From assembly GCA_045648605.1 (NCBI GenBank), contig JAZROG010000037.1, positions 1 to 12,246 on the forward strand: 12,246 nt of DNA. Reading direction: 5' to 3'. Origin of the DNA: SIG710 sp045648605 (lineage in GTDB: Bacteria > Bacillota > Clostridia > Oscillospirales > CAG-272). The translations under genes were made by a program, and so were the position numbers. This document shows positions 1 through 6,914 of this stretch, piece after piece. Under the pieces are notes generated by a model. It was given only the letters and a program-made list of their open reading frames with translations, was not told the DNA's origin and searched no databases. Within the stretch, counting starts at the first letter, position 1. Each line of letters starts with the position of its first letter.

Positions 1-115
1 CCTCGACGTCCCGTTTATCATTTGAAATTCACGATTATTTCACGTCTTTTGAGGGACGTCGAGGTCGCCGTCCCCTACAAACAAATGTCTCCGCCTGTTC
101 GACAAATTCCTGTTT
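1..115. repeat. Partial copy (A) of a terminal-inverted-repeat hairpin element
   Basis: The window opens inside this element. An outer inverted repeat pairs CCTCGACGTCCC (1-12) with GGGACGTCGAGG (53-64) across a 40-base AT-rich core. The right arm is itself palindromic, with GGGACG at 53-58 facing CGTCCC at 69-74, followed by CTAC. The right end is a terminal repeat, CGACAAATTCCTGTTT (100-115), which recurs with few changes at 7007-7022 and 11803-11818. The core also resembles that of the complete copy at 11652-11818 (ACGATTATTTCACG against ACGATATTTTGCG). By comparison with that copy, roughly 50 bases are missing off the window edge. There is no convincing coding content. It is probably a non-autonomous mobile (MITE-like) or structured intergenic repeat. 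It lies 6 bases beyond the T-run of the aminopeptidase operon terminator. Confidence 0.75.
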
Positions 116-121
116 ATCAAC

Positions 122-155
122 AAAAAATCAGCGTGTCGGAATTTCCGACACGCTG
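122..155 (-). terminator. Intrinsic terminator of the yqeG/nfo-like/pepP operon
   Basis: Read on the minus strand, CAGCGTGTCGG (145-155 complement) pairs with CCGACACGCTG (129-139 complement): an 11-bp stem with an AAATT loop, followed by a run of six T (127-122). It starts 18 bases after the stop codon of the aminopeptidase gene. This is a canonical rho-independent terminator and marks the 3' end of the three-gene operon. Confidence 0.92.
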
Positions 156-173
156 AAAAATCATTAAAAATTA

Positions 174-1244
174 TCAGAACAGCTCGATAAGCTCCTTGGG
201 ACTCTTTGTAAAGTTGAGCTTGCCGTCCTCTGTTACCGCAATCATGTCCTCGATGCGGCAACCGTATTTTCCTACAATATAAATGCCTGGCTCGCAGGTG
301 ACAACATGGCCAACCTCAAGCTTCTTTTCGGGGGAAACCTTTGGCGAAAGTCTCGGAGCCTCGTGGATAAACATTCCAACACCGTGACCGAGTCCGTGAC
401 CAAAGCAGCCCTTATATCCCTCGCCCTCGATAATGTCTCTTGCCGCCTTATCCACCTCAAAGCAGCTTGCTCCGCATTCGATTTTCTCAAGACCCGCAAG
501 CTGAGCTCGAAGAACAGTATTATAAAGCTTCTTCATATCGGCATCAGCCTTACCGAGAACCACCGTTCTTGTCATATCCGAGCAGTATCCATCAAGCCTT
601 GCGCCGAAATCCATTGTGAAAAATCCTGCCTCAAGCCTTCTGTTCTCGGGAACACCGTGTGGAAGCGAGGAGGACTTGCCCGATACCGCAATAGTATCAA
701 AGGCAACCGACTGCGCTCCCTGCCCTCTCATGAAGAATTCAAGCTCAAGAGCAACCTCAAGCTCTGTCATTTCGGGCTTTATAAAGTTCAGAATATGAGC
801 AAAGGCATCGTCGGTTATCTTCTGCGCCCTTGCCATGATTTGAAGCTCTTCGGGAGTTTTTCTTTCTCTCAGGCTCTCAATGAGAGCAGAGCCGCCCGAA
901 ACAAGCTCCACGCCCTCGAAAAGCTTTTCAAATCTTGCATATGATGCACAAGAAAGGGTATTCTCCTCAAAACAAAGTCTCTTTACTCCGTTTTCCGAGA
1001 GCAATGCAGCAATCTCAAGTCCCATATCCGAGGGCATGAGTATCTCAAATTCGTCTCCAACCTCAGCTTCTGCTGCCTCAATATAGCGGAAATCTGTTAT
1101 AACATATGACTTTTTGCGTGTTACAAGAACATAACCGTCTGTAAAGCTGAAGCCTGTAAGATAATGCTGATTAAGCTCGCTTGTAACAAAAACGCCGTCA
1201 ACATCGGGAGCCATCGCTCCTATAAGTCTGTCTTTTCTTGTCAT
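174..1244 (-). CDS. Xaa-Pro aminopeptidase-like M24 metallopeptidase
   Basis: Cytoplasmic metallopeptidase of the M24B (aminopeptidase P/prolidase) family, expected to release N-terminal residues that precede proline. The 356-residue length fits the short clostridial form. The N-terminal creatinase-like domain (about 1-125) is followed by the pita-bread catalytic domain. The five expected metal ligands are visible, numbered from the ATG: D212 (MDFGARLDG), D223 (CSDMTRT), H287 (GHGLGHGVG), E318 (CEPGIYI) and E332 (RIEDM). H196 in SLPHG fits the family's substrate-side histidine. I place the start at ATG 1244 because GAGGTG (1256-1251) lies six bases upstream; an in-frame GTG at 1253 overlaps that RBS and is unlikely. 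The RBS overlaps the TGA of the preceding gene, suggesting translational coupling. It is last in the operon. Aminopeptidase P versus dipeptidase specificity cannot be settled from sequence. Confidence 0.93.
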   Translation of the reverse strand: MTRKDRLIGAMAPDVDGVFVTSELNQHYLTGFSFTDGYVLVTRKKSYVITDFRYIEAAEAEVGDEFEILMPSDMGLEIAALLSENGVKRLCFEENTLSCASYARFEKLFEGVELVSGGSALIESLRERKTPEELQIMARAQKITDDAFAHILNFIKPEMTELEVALELEFFMRGQGAQSVAFDTIAVSGKSSSLPHGVPENRRLEAGFFTMDFGARLDGYCSDMTRTVVLGKADADMKKLYNTVLRAQLAGLEKIECGASCFEVDKAARDIIEGEGYKGCFGHGLGHGVGMFIHEAPRLSPKVSPEKKLEVGHVVTCEPGIYIVGKYGCRIEDMIAVTEDGKLNFTKSPKELIELF

Positions 1245-1254
1245 TTTTTCCACC

Positions 1255-2109
1255 TCATTTTTCGCTTAATTCAAGGCAAGCGCGCTTCATATAGAGCGCA
1301 TCCTCTGCCTGTGTGCCCGCAGATTCGCAAATTATTCTTGGGGCAAGGTCATATTTAACTATGATCTCTGCAAGGGGCTCAAAGAATGGCCCGAAAACCG
1401 AATCCTCAAAGGTAAGATGCTTTTTCTCGCCTGCGGAGGTATATTCTATCTTTGAAAAATGGCAGTGTAGATTTCTTGCAATCTCATCGCCAAGCTCCTC
1501 GCCTATTCTATCGAAAACTCGGTTGTAAGCATCGGAATCGGGGAAAAGTCCGCCAAGCTCTCTTGCATTGAGATGTCCGAAATCAACTACGGGGACAAAG
1601 CAAGGTGCGGTTTTGCAAAGCTCGATGACCTCATCAAGAGTTCCAAGCTGATTTATCTTTCCCATGGTTTCAAGGCCGAGCTTAACCTTTGTGTCCTTAT
1701 TATCATCCGAAACGCGCTCAAGAGTATCTCTTGCAAGGCTCATTGCCTCCTCGCGGCTTATCTTTGCCGCGCTTCCGCTGTGGATAACTATTGTATCAGC
1801 ACCGAGAAGCTCTGCCGCTCTGACGCTATCCTTTATATATGTGAGGCTTTTAAGCCTTTTCTCCTCTTCAACGCCCGAAAGGGAGATGAAATAGGGAGTA
1901 TGGAGCGACATGAGAATACCATGCTCCTTTGCCTTCTTTCCTATTGCCGAAAGGGTCGCCTCGCTTGTTCGAAGTCCATTGCCTGCCTGATATTCATAGG
2001 CATCAAGCCCCAGATTTTCAAGCCAGCCGAATGCCTCCATTGTGGATTTATGTCCCTCTGCATAAAAAAGGTCGCAATTTCCCGCAGGACCGAATTTCGC
2101 TTTTAACAT
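1255..2109 (-). CDS. Endonuclease IV-like TIM-barrel protein
   Basis: A 284-residue protein of the AP endonuclease 2/xylose isomerase-like TIM-barrel superfamily, closest by motif to endonuclease IV (Nfo), which cleaves DNA at abasic sites using three zinc ions. Residues that line up with the E. coli Nfo metal ligands are H70 (SLHTPYF), H110 (VIHSGS), E147 (GLETMG), D176 and H179 (VVDFGHLNA), H217 (CHFSKIEYT), H231 (KKHLTF) and E262 (CESAG). The position matching Nfo D229, two residues before H231, appears to be lysine, so the third zinc site may differ. The RBS AGGAG (2120-2116) lies six bases before the ATG, and the yqeG stop is 12 bases upstream. It is the middle gene of the operon. It could be a DNA-repair enzyme or a related sugar-phosphate isomerase-type protein; the metal set favours the former. 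Confidence 0.82.
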   Translation of the reverse strand: MLKAKFGPAGNCDLFYAEGHKSTMEAFGWLENLGLDAYEYQAGNGLRTSEATLSAIGKKAKEHGILMSLHTPYFISLSGVEEEKRLKSLTYIKDSVRAAELLGADTIVIHSGSAAKISREEAMSLARDTLERVSDDNKDTKVKLGLETMGKINQLGTLDEVIELCKTAPCFVPVVDFGHLNARELGGLFPDSDAYNRVFDRIGEELGDEIARNLHCHFSKIEYTSAGEKKHLTFEDSVFGPFFEPLAEIIVKYDLAPRIICESAGTQAEDALYMKRACLELSEK

Positions 2110-2121
2110 TTCCCTCTCCTA

Positions 2122-2640
2122 TTACTGCAAAAACTGTTTTCTGACCTGCTGACGCTTGAAATAAGCTATAAATGGCTTTTCAAGGAATCGTTTGAATCTG
2201 AAAAAGAAGGTTTTTTTATCATTTATAGGCGGCACGAGTATTGCACGAAGTCCAAGACGCTTGCCAACAAGCACGTCTGTAAATATCTGGTCGCCGATAA
2301 CGCAGGTGTCAGCAATATCGCATTTCAAACGGTTAAGCACGTCAATATAGCTCTTTGTTGAAGGCTTTTTGCAATCGAAATATGCGGGGAGACGAAGGCT
2401 CTGATTGAAGCGGCGAACTCTTGTTGCGTCATTATTTGACATAAGAGCCGCACTTATTCCCGCATTTCTGAGATCCTCAAACCATTTGATGACCCTTTGA
2501 TTCGGGTCGGGCGCCTCATAGGGCGCGAGAGTGTTGTCGATATCGACAAGCACTGTTTTGACTCCAATTGAATGAAGAAATTCAGGTGTTATATCGCTGA
2601 ATTTATCAAACATATAATCAGGTAAAAATAAGGAAGCCAT
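2122..2640 (-). CDS. yqeG: YqeG-family HAD-IIIA phosphatase
   Basis: A 172-residue single-domain HAD-superfamily phosphatase of the YqeG type (bacterial relatives of the mitochondrial PGP phosphatase Gep4; the substrate in bacteria is not firmly established). The motifs are clear: motif I DIDNT with nucleophile D33 and acid/base D35, motif II serine in ALMSNN (S69), motif III lysine in CKKPS (K91/K92), and motif IV GDQIFTD (D117, D122). The C-terminal tail (about 144-172) is basic and aromatic, which could favour membrane-surface contact; that is inference. The start ATG at 2640 has AAAGGA (2655-2650) nine bases upstream. First gene of the operon, behind a good promoter. Confidence 0.92.
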   Translation of the reverse strand: MASLFLPDYMFDKFSDITPEFLHSIGVKTVLVDIDNTLAPYEAPDPNQRVIKWFEDLRNAGISAALMSNNDATRVRRFNQSLRLPAYFDCKKPSTKSYIDVLNRLKCDIADTCVIGDQIFTDVLVGKRLGLRAILVPPINDKKTFFFRFKRFLEKPFIAYFKRQQVRKQFLQ

Positions 2641-2691
2641 TCTGATATATCCTTTACATAAAGTTGCTTTGAATTTTGCACATACCTATTA

Positions 2692-2720
2692 ATTATATCA
2701 CAAGGAAAAGAATTTATCAA
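2692..2720 (-). promoter_or_regulatory. Promoter of the yqeG operon
   Basis: On the minus strand, TTGATA (2720-2715) and TATAAT (2697-2692) are separated by exactly 17 bases. The expected transcript start near 2685 gives a leader of about 45 bases before the yqeG ATG. The consensus sigma-A match is strong and there is no competing site nearby. Confidence 0.85.
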
Positions 2721-2744
2721 TACATTTTTTCAAAAAAAATCAAT

Positions 2745-2778
2745 AGGACTGATTCAAAAATATAAATCAGTCCTTTTT
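2745..2778. terminator. Strong hairpin terminator, possibly bidirectional
   Basis: AGGACTGATT (2745-2754) pairs perfectly with AATCAGTCCT (2765-2774) across a 10-base AT loop. On the plus strand a TTTTT run follows directly (2774-2778). On the minus strand the hairpin is followed, after four bases, by a longer T run (2739-2732). No plus-strand gene precedes it. The minus-strand coding remnant at 2789-2893 ends 15 bases before it, so it was probably that gene's terminator. It also insulates the yqeG promoter from minus-strand read-through. Confidence 0.8.
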
Positions 2779-2788
2779 ATCTTATCCG

Positions 2789-2893
2789 TTATGATCGGTT
2801 CTTTTGATGAAGAGAGCTTACATAGTTTATATTCTTTGCTCTTTCGAGATTGAATTTATCGTTCCTCCCACAAGGCCGCGTTGTAAATTGAAG
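2789..2893 (-). pseudogene. Possible C-terminal remnant of an unknown gene
   Basis: On the minus strand a frame without a start codon is open for 34 codons and ends at a TAA (2791-2789). Its product ends KFNLERAKNINYVSSLHQKN plus two residues, a plausible protein-like composition. A second frame just upstream carries an ATG (about 2896) and reads MTSIYNAALWEER before a stop. Together with the terminator that follows, this looks like the eroded 3' end of a gene. I do not recognise the family, and chance cannot be excluded for so short a stretch. The rest of the 457-base gap at 2641-3097 holds only promoters and the terminator. Confidence 0.3.
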
Positions 2894-2928
2894 TCATTAC
2901 GTTTTTTATATTTGTTACGGTAATATTA

Positions 2929-2957
2929 TTGACTTTTCGGGCAAAATAAGATAAAAT
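2929..2957 (+). promoter_or_regulatory. Candidate promoter of the fliB-like/rnr operon
   Basis: TTGACT (2929-2934) and TAAAAT (2952-2957) are spaced by 17 bases. Initiation near 2964 would give a leader of about 134 bases. A second candidate closer to the gene is listed separately; either or both could be used. Confidence 0.6.
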
Positions 2958-2996
2958 AAAACAGGAATATTATACCAAATCCACGGAAATATTTTA

Positions 2997-3005
2997 TGAT
3001 ATAAT
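2997..3005 (+). promoter_or_regulatory. Second candidate promoter (extended -10) before the fliB-like gene
   Basis: The sequence TGATATAAT contains a perfect -10 box TATAAT (3000-3005) with the upstream TG of an extended -10 element. No good -35 box lies 17 bases upstream (AAATCC at 2977-2982), which extended -10 promoters can tolerate. Initiation near 3012 would give a leader of about 86 bases. Confidence 0.5.
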
Positions 3006-3097
3006 CAGCCGAAATATAGTTTGTTATTTTTCGATCGTTTTTAAAAAAATATTGGTGTTTCGCCAAAAAATTATAAGCCCTGAGGAGACACATAAAA

Positions 3098-4000
3098 ATG
3101 AAGCTTTTTGCGCCAAAATATTATAAAAAATTCACCTGCATTGCCGACAAATGCACACATAGCTGCTGCATCGGCTGGGAGATAGATATTGACGAAGAAA
3201 CAGCAAAAAAATATTTCTCTCTCGATAAGGGTTACGGAAAGATCATAAAAAGCAGTATTGAAATTGGCGAGGCTCCTCATTTTCTCCTTGAGAAAGATGA
3301 AAGATGCCCACATCTCGACGAGCGCGGTCTTTGCAGAATAATATGTGAGCTTGGCGAGGAATATCTTTGCGAGATATGCCGCGAGCATCCGAGGTTTTAT
3401 AATACATCGCGTTTCGGCAGAGAGGCAGGACTTGGTATGGCTTGCGAGGAGGCGGCAAGGATAATACTTTCCTCCGATGAATATGACGTTTTCGAGGAAA
3501 TCGGAAATGTTTGCGGTGAGCCCAAAGAAAAAGAACTTGACACCTCTCAAATGAGAGAAAAAATATATTCCGTTCTTAAAAACGATCATCTTTCATATAG
3601 CGAAAAGCTTGAAAAAATATATGGAGATTTTGATGCTTCTCCGAAAATTATAAATGATGAAGATTGGAGAAATTTGATTTCCGAGCTTGAATACCTTGAT
3701 GGTAGTCATAAGGAGCTTTTTTTGCAATATTCTTCTGACCTGCATCTTTCGGAAAATCATGAAAAAGAAGCGGAAAGAGCACTTGCGTATTTTATTTTCA
3801 GACATTGCACTTCAGCACGGGATGAGGGGGAATATAGGGCAATCCTTATTTTCTGCCTGTTTCTTGAAAGACTGTTTGCTTCGGTTTTGAAAACAGATGA
3901 GAATTCGTCTCCCGAGACTCTCGCAAGAATAATCTCCGAGGAGATAGAATATTCCGAGGACAATACCGAAAGAATAATAAACGAGATATATTTTGCTTGA
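3098..4000 (+). CDS. FliB-like cysteine-rich protein (flagellin lysine-N-methylase family)
   Basis: A 300-residue protein with the cysteine pattern of the FliB/CxxCxxCC family. Ten cysteines fall in the first 116 residues: C14, C19, C23 and C24 (CTHSCC), C70 and C79 (CPHLDERGLC), C83, C91 and C94 (CEIC followed by EHPR), and C116 (MACEEA). In Salmonella, FliB methylates flagellin lysines and has been reported to carry an Fe-S cluster. The family is also widespread in clostridia, where the substrate is often unknown. The C-terminal half is helical and not conserved to my eye, and the protein is shorter than the roughly 400 residues of Salmonella FliB. No flagellar gene lies in the window, so flagellin as substrate is unsupported here. 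RBS GAGGAG (3082-3087) precedes the ATG. rnr follows after 42 bases with no terminator between. Confidence 0.8.
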   Translation: MKLFAPKYYKKFTCIADKCTHSCCIGWEIDIDEETAKKYFSLDKGYGKIIKSSIEIGEAPHFLLEKDERCPHLDERGLCRIICELGEEYLCEICREHPRFYNTSRFGREAGLGMACEEAARIILSSDEYDVFEEIGNVCGEPKEKELDTSQMREKIYSVLKNDHLSYSEKLEKIYGDFDASPKIINDEDWRNLISELEYLDGSHKELFLQYSSDLHLSENHEKEAERALAYFIFRHCTSARDEGEYRAILIFCLFLERLFASVLKTDENSSPETLARIISEEIEYSEDNTERIINEIYFA

Positions 4001-4042
4001 TTTTTAAACAGAAAATTCCCCGAAAGAAAGGACGATCATTAT

Positions 4043-6265
4043 ATGTTAAATGAAAAATATACGGAAATGCTTGAAGACATCATAGAGGACCCGGAATACA
4101 GACCGCTTATGCCAAGCGACCTTATTGCCCTTATGGAGGTGTCCGAAGAGGAGGCGGAGGAGGTACGCTCGCTCATCGAAAAAATGGCGCGTGAGGGCAG
4201 GATCGCCCTTACCAAAAAGGGCAAGGTGGCGTCTCTTTCGTCTGTGGGCATTGTAAGTGGAAGCTACCGCGGCACTACAAAGCATTTCGGCTTTGTGACC
4301 CCGGACGATGGCAGTGAGGATATTTTTATCCCCGCCGCCAAAACACTTTTTGCCCTTGACGGTGACAAGGTGCTTGTGAGGATCACAGAGCACAGAAGCC
4401 GCGACAAGCATTTTGACACAAGAAAGCTCAAAAGAGGCAAGGGCGGAAGGCTGGTACCCATACCCGAGAAAAAAAGGCACGACAAAGGTCCCGAGGGCGA
4501 GATAGTAAGAATAAATGAGCGCTATCTTGCGGGGCATAATGTTGTTGGCGTTTATTACGAGATAGATGAAAAGCGCGGAAGAAAATATCATACGGTAGGC
4601 TGGGTTGAGCCGGACAGAAAAAAGCTGCCGTATTCGGTTTTCATCGATGTGCGTGCCGCAAGAGATGCGGGGGTTTGCATTGGTGACAAGGTTGAAGCCA
4701 AAATAACAAAATTTCCGTCCGAGAGGGACGAGCTTTCGGGCGAGATCATAGCAAATTTCGGAGATTCCGAAACAAAAAGCGCAAATTATGCCGCTATACT
4801 TGCGGAAAACGGAATCGAAACGGAATTTCCCGAGGAGGTTCTCGCAGAGGCTGAAAAAGCATCCCAAATGCCCATCAATACTGAGGGTAGGCTTGACCTG
4901 CGCGATAAAATAATCTTCACCATCGACGGTGCTGATGCAAAGGATCTTGACGATGCCATTTCACTTGAGCGTGACGGGGGAAATTACCGCCTCGGAGTTC
5001 ACATTGCAGATGTTTCCGAATATGTAAAATTCGGCTCCGAAACCGACAAATGCGCACTTGGGCGAGGAACAAGCGTTTATTTCACCGACAAGGTCATTCC
5101 CATGCTCCCAAGGAGCCTTTCAAACGGTGCCTGCTCCCTTGGAGGAGGTCTTGACCGCTATGCTCTTTCGGCTTTTATGACTCTTGACAAAAGCGGAAAA
5201 ATTCTCGAAACAGAGCTTGCCGAAACAATTATCCGCTCAAGGGTAAGAGGCGTTTACAGCGAGATAAACGATATTTTCGAAAAGGGAAAAAGCTCCGAAT
5301 TTGCTGAAAAATACGCAGAGGTGCTTGACACACTTGCTGAAATGCATTCTCTCTACAAAATAATGAAAAATCGCTCGGAGGAACGCGGATCTGTTGAGCT
5401 TGACACCGAGGAGGCAGTCATTCTTCTTGGCAAAAACGGTGAGCCTATCGACATCGTGGCAAGAGAAAGGGGCGATGGCGAGAGGATGATAGAGCAGTTT
5501 ATGCTCTGTGCAAACGAAGGAGTTGCAACATTCCTCACAAATCTGTCGCTGCCCTGTGTTTACCGAGTTCATGAGTCCCCCGCCCCCGAAAAGCTTGATA
5601 GCTTTGCGGCTTTTGCACTTGGTGTAGGTCTTGACATAAAGCCGCTCCGCGCCAAAACACTTTATCCCTCCGCTTTTTCCGCGATCCTTGATGAAAGCCG
5701 CGAGAAGGGCATCAGCGCGGTGGTTTCGGGCGTTATGCTCCGTGCCATGATGAAGGCGAAATATTCAGCACAGCCCGCTCCTCATTTCGGTCTTGCCATT
5801 GACCTTTACTGCCATTTCACATCGCCCATCCGCCGCTATCCCGACCTTACGGTCCACAGAATAGTCAAGGCTATGCTTCGCGGTGAGGCACACGGAAGCA
5901 TGCTTACCCGACTCACAGCCTTTGCGGGAGAAAGCGCGGCTCGCTCAAGCGAAAATGAGCTGAAGGCCCTTTCCGCAGAGAGGGAGATCGACGATCTCTA
6001 TAAGGCAATATATATGTCGGACAAGGTTGGCGAGGAATTTGATGGAGTCATCAGCTCTGTGACCTCCTTCGGACTTTTTGTTCAGCTTCCGAACACCATC
6101 GAGGGGCTTGTTCCTCTTGAGACTATGGACGGAAGATTCGTTTTTGACGAAAAGCATTTCACTCTTTCTTTTGGAAGAAAAGCTTACCGACTCGGTCAGT
6201 TAGTAAAGGTCAGAATAACAAGCTCGGATATACCCTCAAGAAGAATAAGCATGGCTCTTGTATAA
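4043..6265 (+). CDS. rnr: Ribonuclease R
   Basis: A 740-residue processive 3'-5' exoribonuclease of the RNB family that degrades structured RNA in the cytoplasm. The domains in order are: N-terminal winged-helix-like region (about 1-65), first cold-shock domain (about 69-117, with GFVTPDDGSEDIFIP), second cold-shock domain (about 150-235), RNB catalytic domain (about 285-615) and S1 domain (663-740). The catalytic signature IDGADAKDLDDA supplies D295, D301, D303 and D304, and the family signature FTSPIRRYPDL is at 592-602. It lacks the long lysine-rich tail of the 813-residue E. coli enzyme, as is common in Firmicutes. AAAGGA (4027-4032) lies 10 bases before the ATG. The often-seen downstream smpB/ssrA partners are absent; a decayed glycosidase gene converges on its 3' end instead. 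Confidence 0.97.
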   Translation: MLNEKYTEMLEDIIEDPEYRPLMPSDLIALMEVSEEEAEEVRSLIEKMAREGRIALTKKGKVASLSSVGIVSGSYRGTTKHFGFVTPDDGSEDIFIPAAKTLFALDGDKVLVRITEHRSRDKHFDTRKLKRGKGGRLVPIPEKKRHDKGPEGEIVRINERYLAGHNVVGVYYEIDEKRGRKYHTVGWVEPDRKKLPYSVFIDVRAARDAGVCIGDKVEAKITKFPSERDELSGEIIANFGDSETKSANYAAILAENGIETEFPEEVLAEAEKASQMPINTEGRLDLRDKIIFTIDGADAKDLDDAISLERDGGNYRLGVHIADVSEYVKFGSETDKCALGRGTSVYFTDKVIPMLPRSLSNGACSLGGGLDRYALSAFMTLDKSGKILETELAETIIRSRVRGVYSEINDIFEKGKSSEFAEKYAEVLDTLAEMHSLYKIMKNRSEERGSVELDTEEAVILLGKNGEPIDIVARERGDGERMIEQFMLCANEGVATFLTNLSLPCVYRVHESPAPEKLDSFAAFALGVGLDIKPLRAKTLYPSAFSAILDESREKGISAVVSGVMLRAMMKAKYSAQPAPHFGLAIDLYCHFTSPIRRYPDLTVHRIVKAMLRGEAHGSMLTRLTAFAGESAARSSENELKALSAEREIDDLYKAIYMSDKVGEEFDGVISSVTSFGLFVQLPNTIEGLVPLETMDGRFVFDEKHFTLSFGRKAYRLGQLVKVRITSSDIPSRRISMALV

Positions 6266-6277
6266 GAAAAAGCCATG
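6250..6277 (+). other. Inverted repeat spanning the rnr stop codon
   Basis: CATGGCT (6250-6256) pairs with AGCCATG (6271-6277) across 14 bases that include the TAA stop of rnr (6263-6265). No T-run follows directly, so it is at best a weak terminator or a 3'-end stabilising hairpin. No better terminator is visible for rnr before the convergent pseudogene. Confidence 0.35.
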
Positions 6278-6821
6278 ATGAAATTGATATGCACCCCATG
6301 TTTTTTTATATATGGCATCATCCGCATCAAGATCCGGCTCATTCCATATTCCCCAATATTTTATACCAAGCTCAAATCCGTGTGCCCAACCCTCGTTATA
6401 GTGCAGATGATATGCTCGCATATCTCCGCCCATTTTTGAAAATCCTTTGGAGGAATAGTGCACGCTTCTTTATCTGATGCTCAATGGTCTGACCGAGGCG
6501 GAAAAAGGTCTCCGTGCCCGCTTCAAGGATAACCAAGATAGATTCATCGGTGCAGGGAAAATCATAGGACGCGGGATCGTTTACATCCGCATCGAAATTC
6601 GGAAAAATATTTGCAATATCATGGCTGTAAGGGTCGCCGTAAATACCGACTACGCCCGAATCGTGGTTTCTTGAATAGAGAATTCTTGCAGCCTTATAGT
6701 CCTCAAAGTTGGTTCTGTACTGATCTGTTGCGTGCCTTTTGTGCCAAGGTCCACCGTTTGTGGCATTTAGAATTTTGAATTTTCCAAGCCTTTTTGTAAG
6801 ATCAAATTTTAAAGTTTCCAT
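6278..6821 (-). pseudogene. Decayed GH39-like glycoside hydrolase, N-terminal part
   Basis: The start is ATG 6821 with a perfect RBS AAGGAGGTG (6836-6828) and a good promoter. The first frame runs about 120 residues (METLKFDLTKRLGKF, then NATNGGPWHKR, SRNHDSGVVGIYGDP, FPNFDADVNDPASYDFPCTD, TIEHQIKK), typical of clostridial GH39-like beta-xylosidase-type proteins. Near 6460 the reading passes to another frame, TIPPKDFQKWAEICEHIIC. Near 6404 it passes to the third, HYNEGWAHGFELGIKYW followed by IWNEPDLDADD. Each change fits a one-base deletion. The NEP acid/base glutamate is present, but the usual preceding KYWEIWNEP appears as KYWGIWNEP. Homology fades around 6290, about 25 bases from the rnr stop, so most of the barrel and everything after it is missing. 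The intact region and three-frame continuity make a decayed gene certain; the exact GH family is my recognition and less sure. Confidence 0.85.
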
Positions 6822-6844
6822 ATGAAACACCTCCTTTTGGGGAG

Positions 6845-6872
6845 ATTATACCATTTTGAAAAGCCATGTCAA
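6845..6872 (-). promoter_or_regulatory. Intact promoter of the glycosidase pseudogene
   Basis: On the minus strand, TTGACA (6872-6867) and TATAAT (6850-6845) are spaced by 16 bases, both perfect consensus hexamers. Initiation near 6838 would start the transcript at or next to the RBS. The promoter appears fully functional although the gene it serves is broken. Confidence 0.85.
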
Positions 6873-6881
6873 TAGATTTGG

Positions 6882-6900
6882 TTACGAAAAAAATTCGTAA
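6882..6900. promoter_or_regulatory. Palindrome upstream of the glycosidase promoter, possible operator
   Basis: TTACGAA (6882-6888) and TTCGTAA (6894-6900) form a perfect 7-bp inverted repeat with a five-A spacer. It sits 9 bases upstream of the -35 box of the glycosidase pseudogene, a position suited to an activator or another dimeric regulator. No T-run suggests termination. A regulatory role is inferred from symmetry and position only. Confidence 0.4.
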
Positions 6901-6914
6901 TTTCAGAATTAGTT

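Noticed and set aside
40..261. Minus-strand open frame across element A and the terminator
   Set aside because: It reads through the hairpin repeat and the operon terminator; the sequence is explained by those structures.
306..944. Long plus-strand open frame opposite the aminopeptidase gene
   Set aside because: Antisense shadow of a gene with all family motifs; no RBS of its own and a composition not like a protein family I know.
4046..4867. 273-codon minus-strand open frame inside rnr
   Set aside because: Shadow of the RNase R coding frame, which has complete domains and a catalytic signature; no promoter or RBS for the antisense frame.
6266..6300. smpB or ssrA (tmRNA) following rnr
   Set aside because: The DNA after rnr is the convergent glycosidase remnant; no tmRNA-like or SmpB-like sequence is visible.
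6236..6463. A separate small intact gene carrying the IWNEPD motif
   Set aside because: Its first residues are out of frame with the conserved segment TIPPKDFQKWAEICEHIIC, and its end overlaps rnr antisense; it is the third-frame piece of the broken glycosidase gene.
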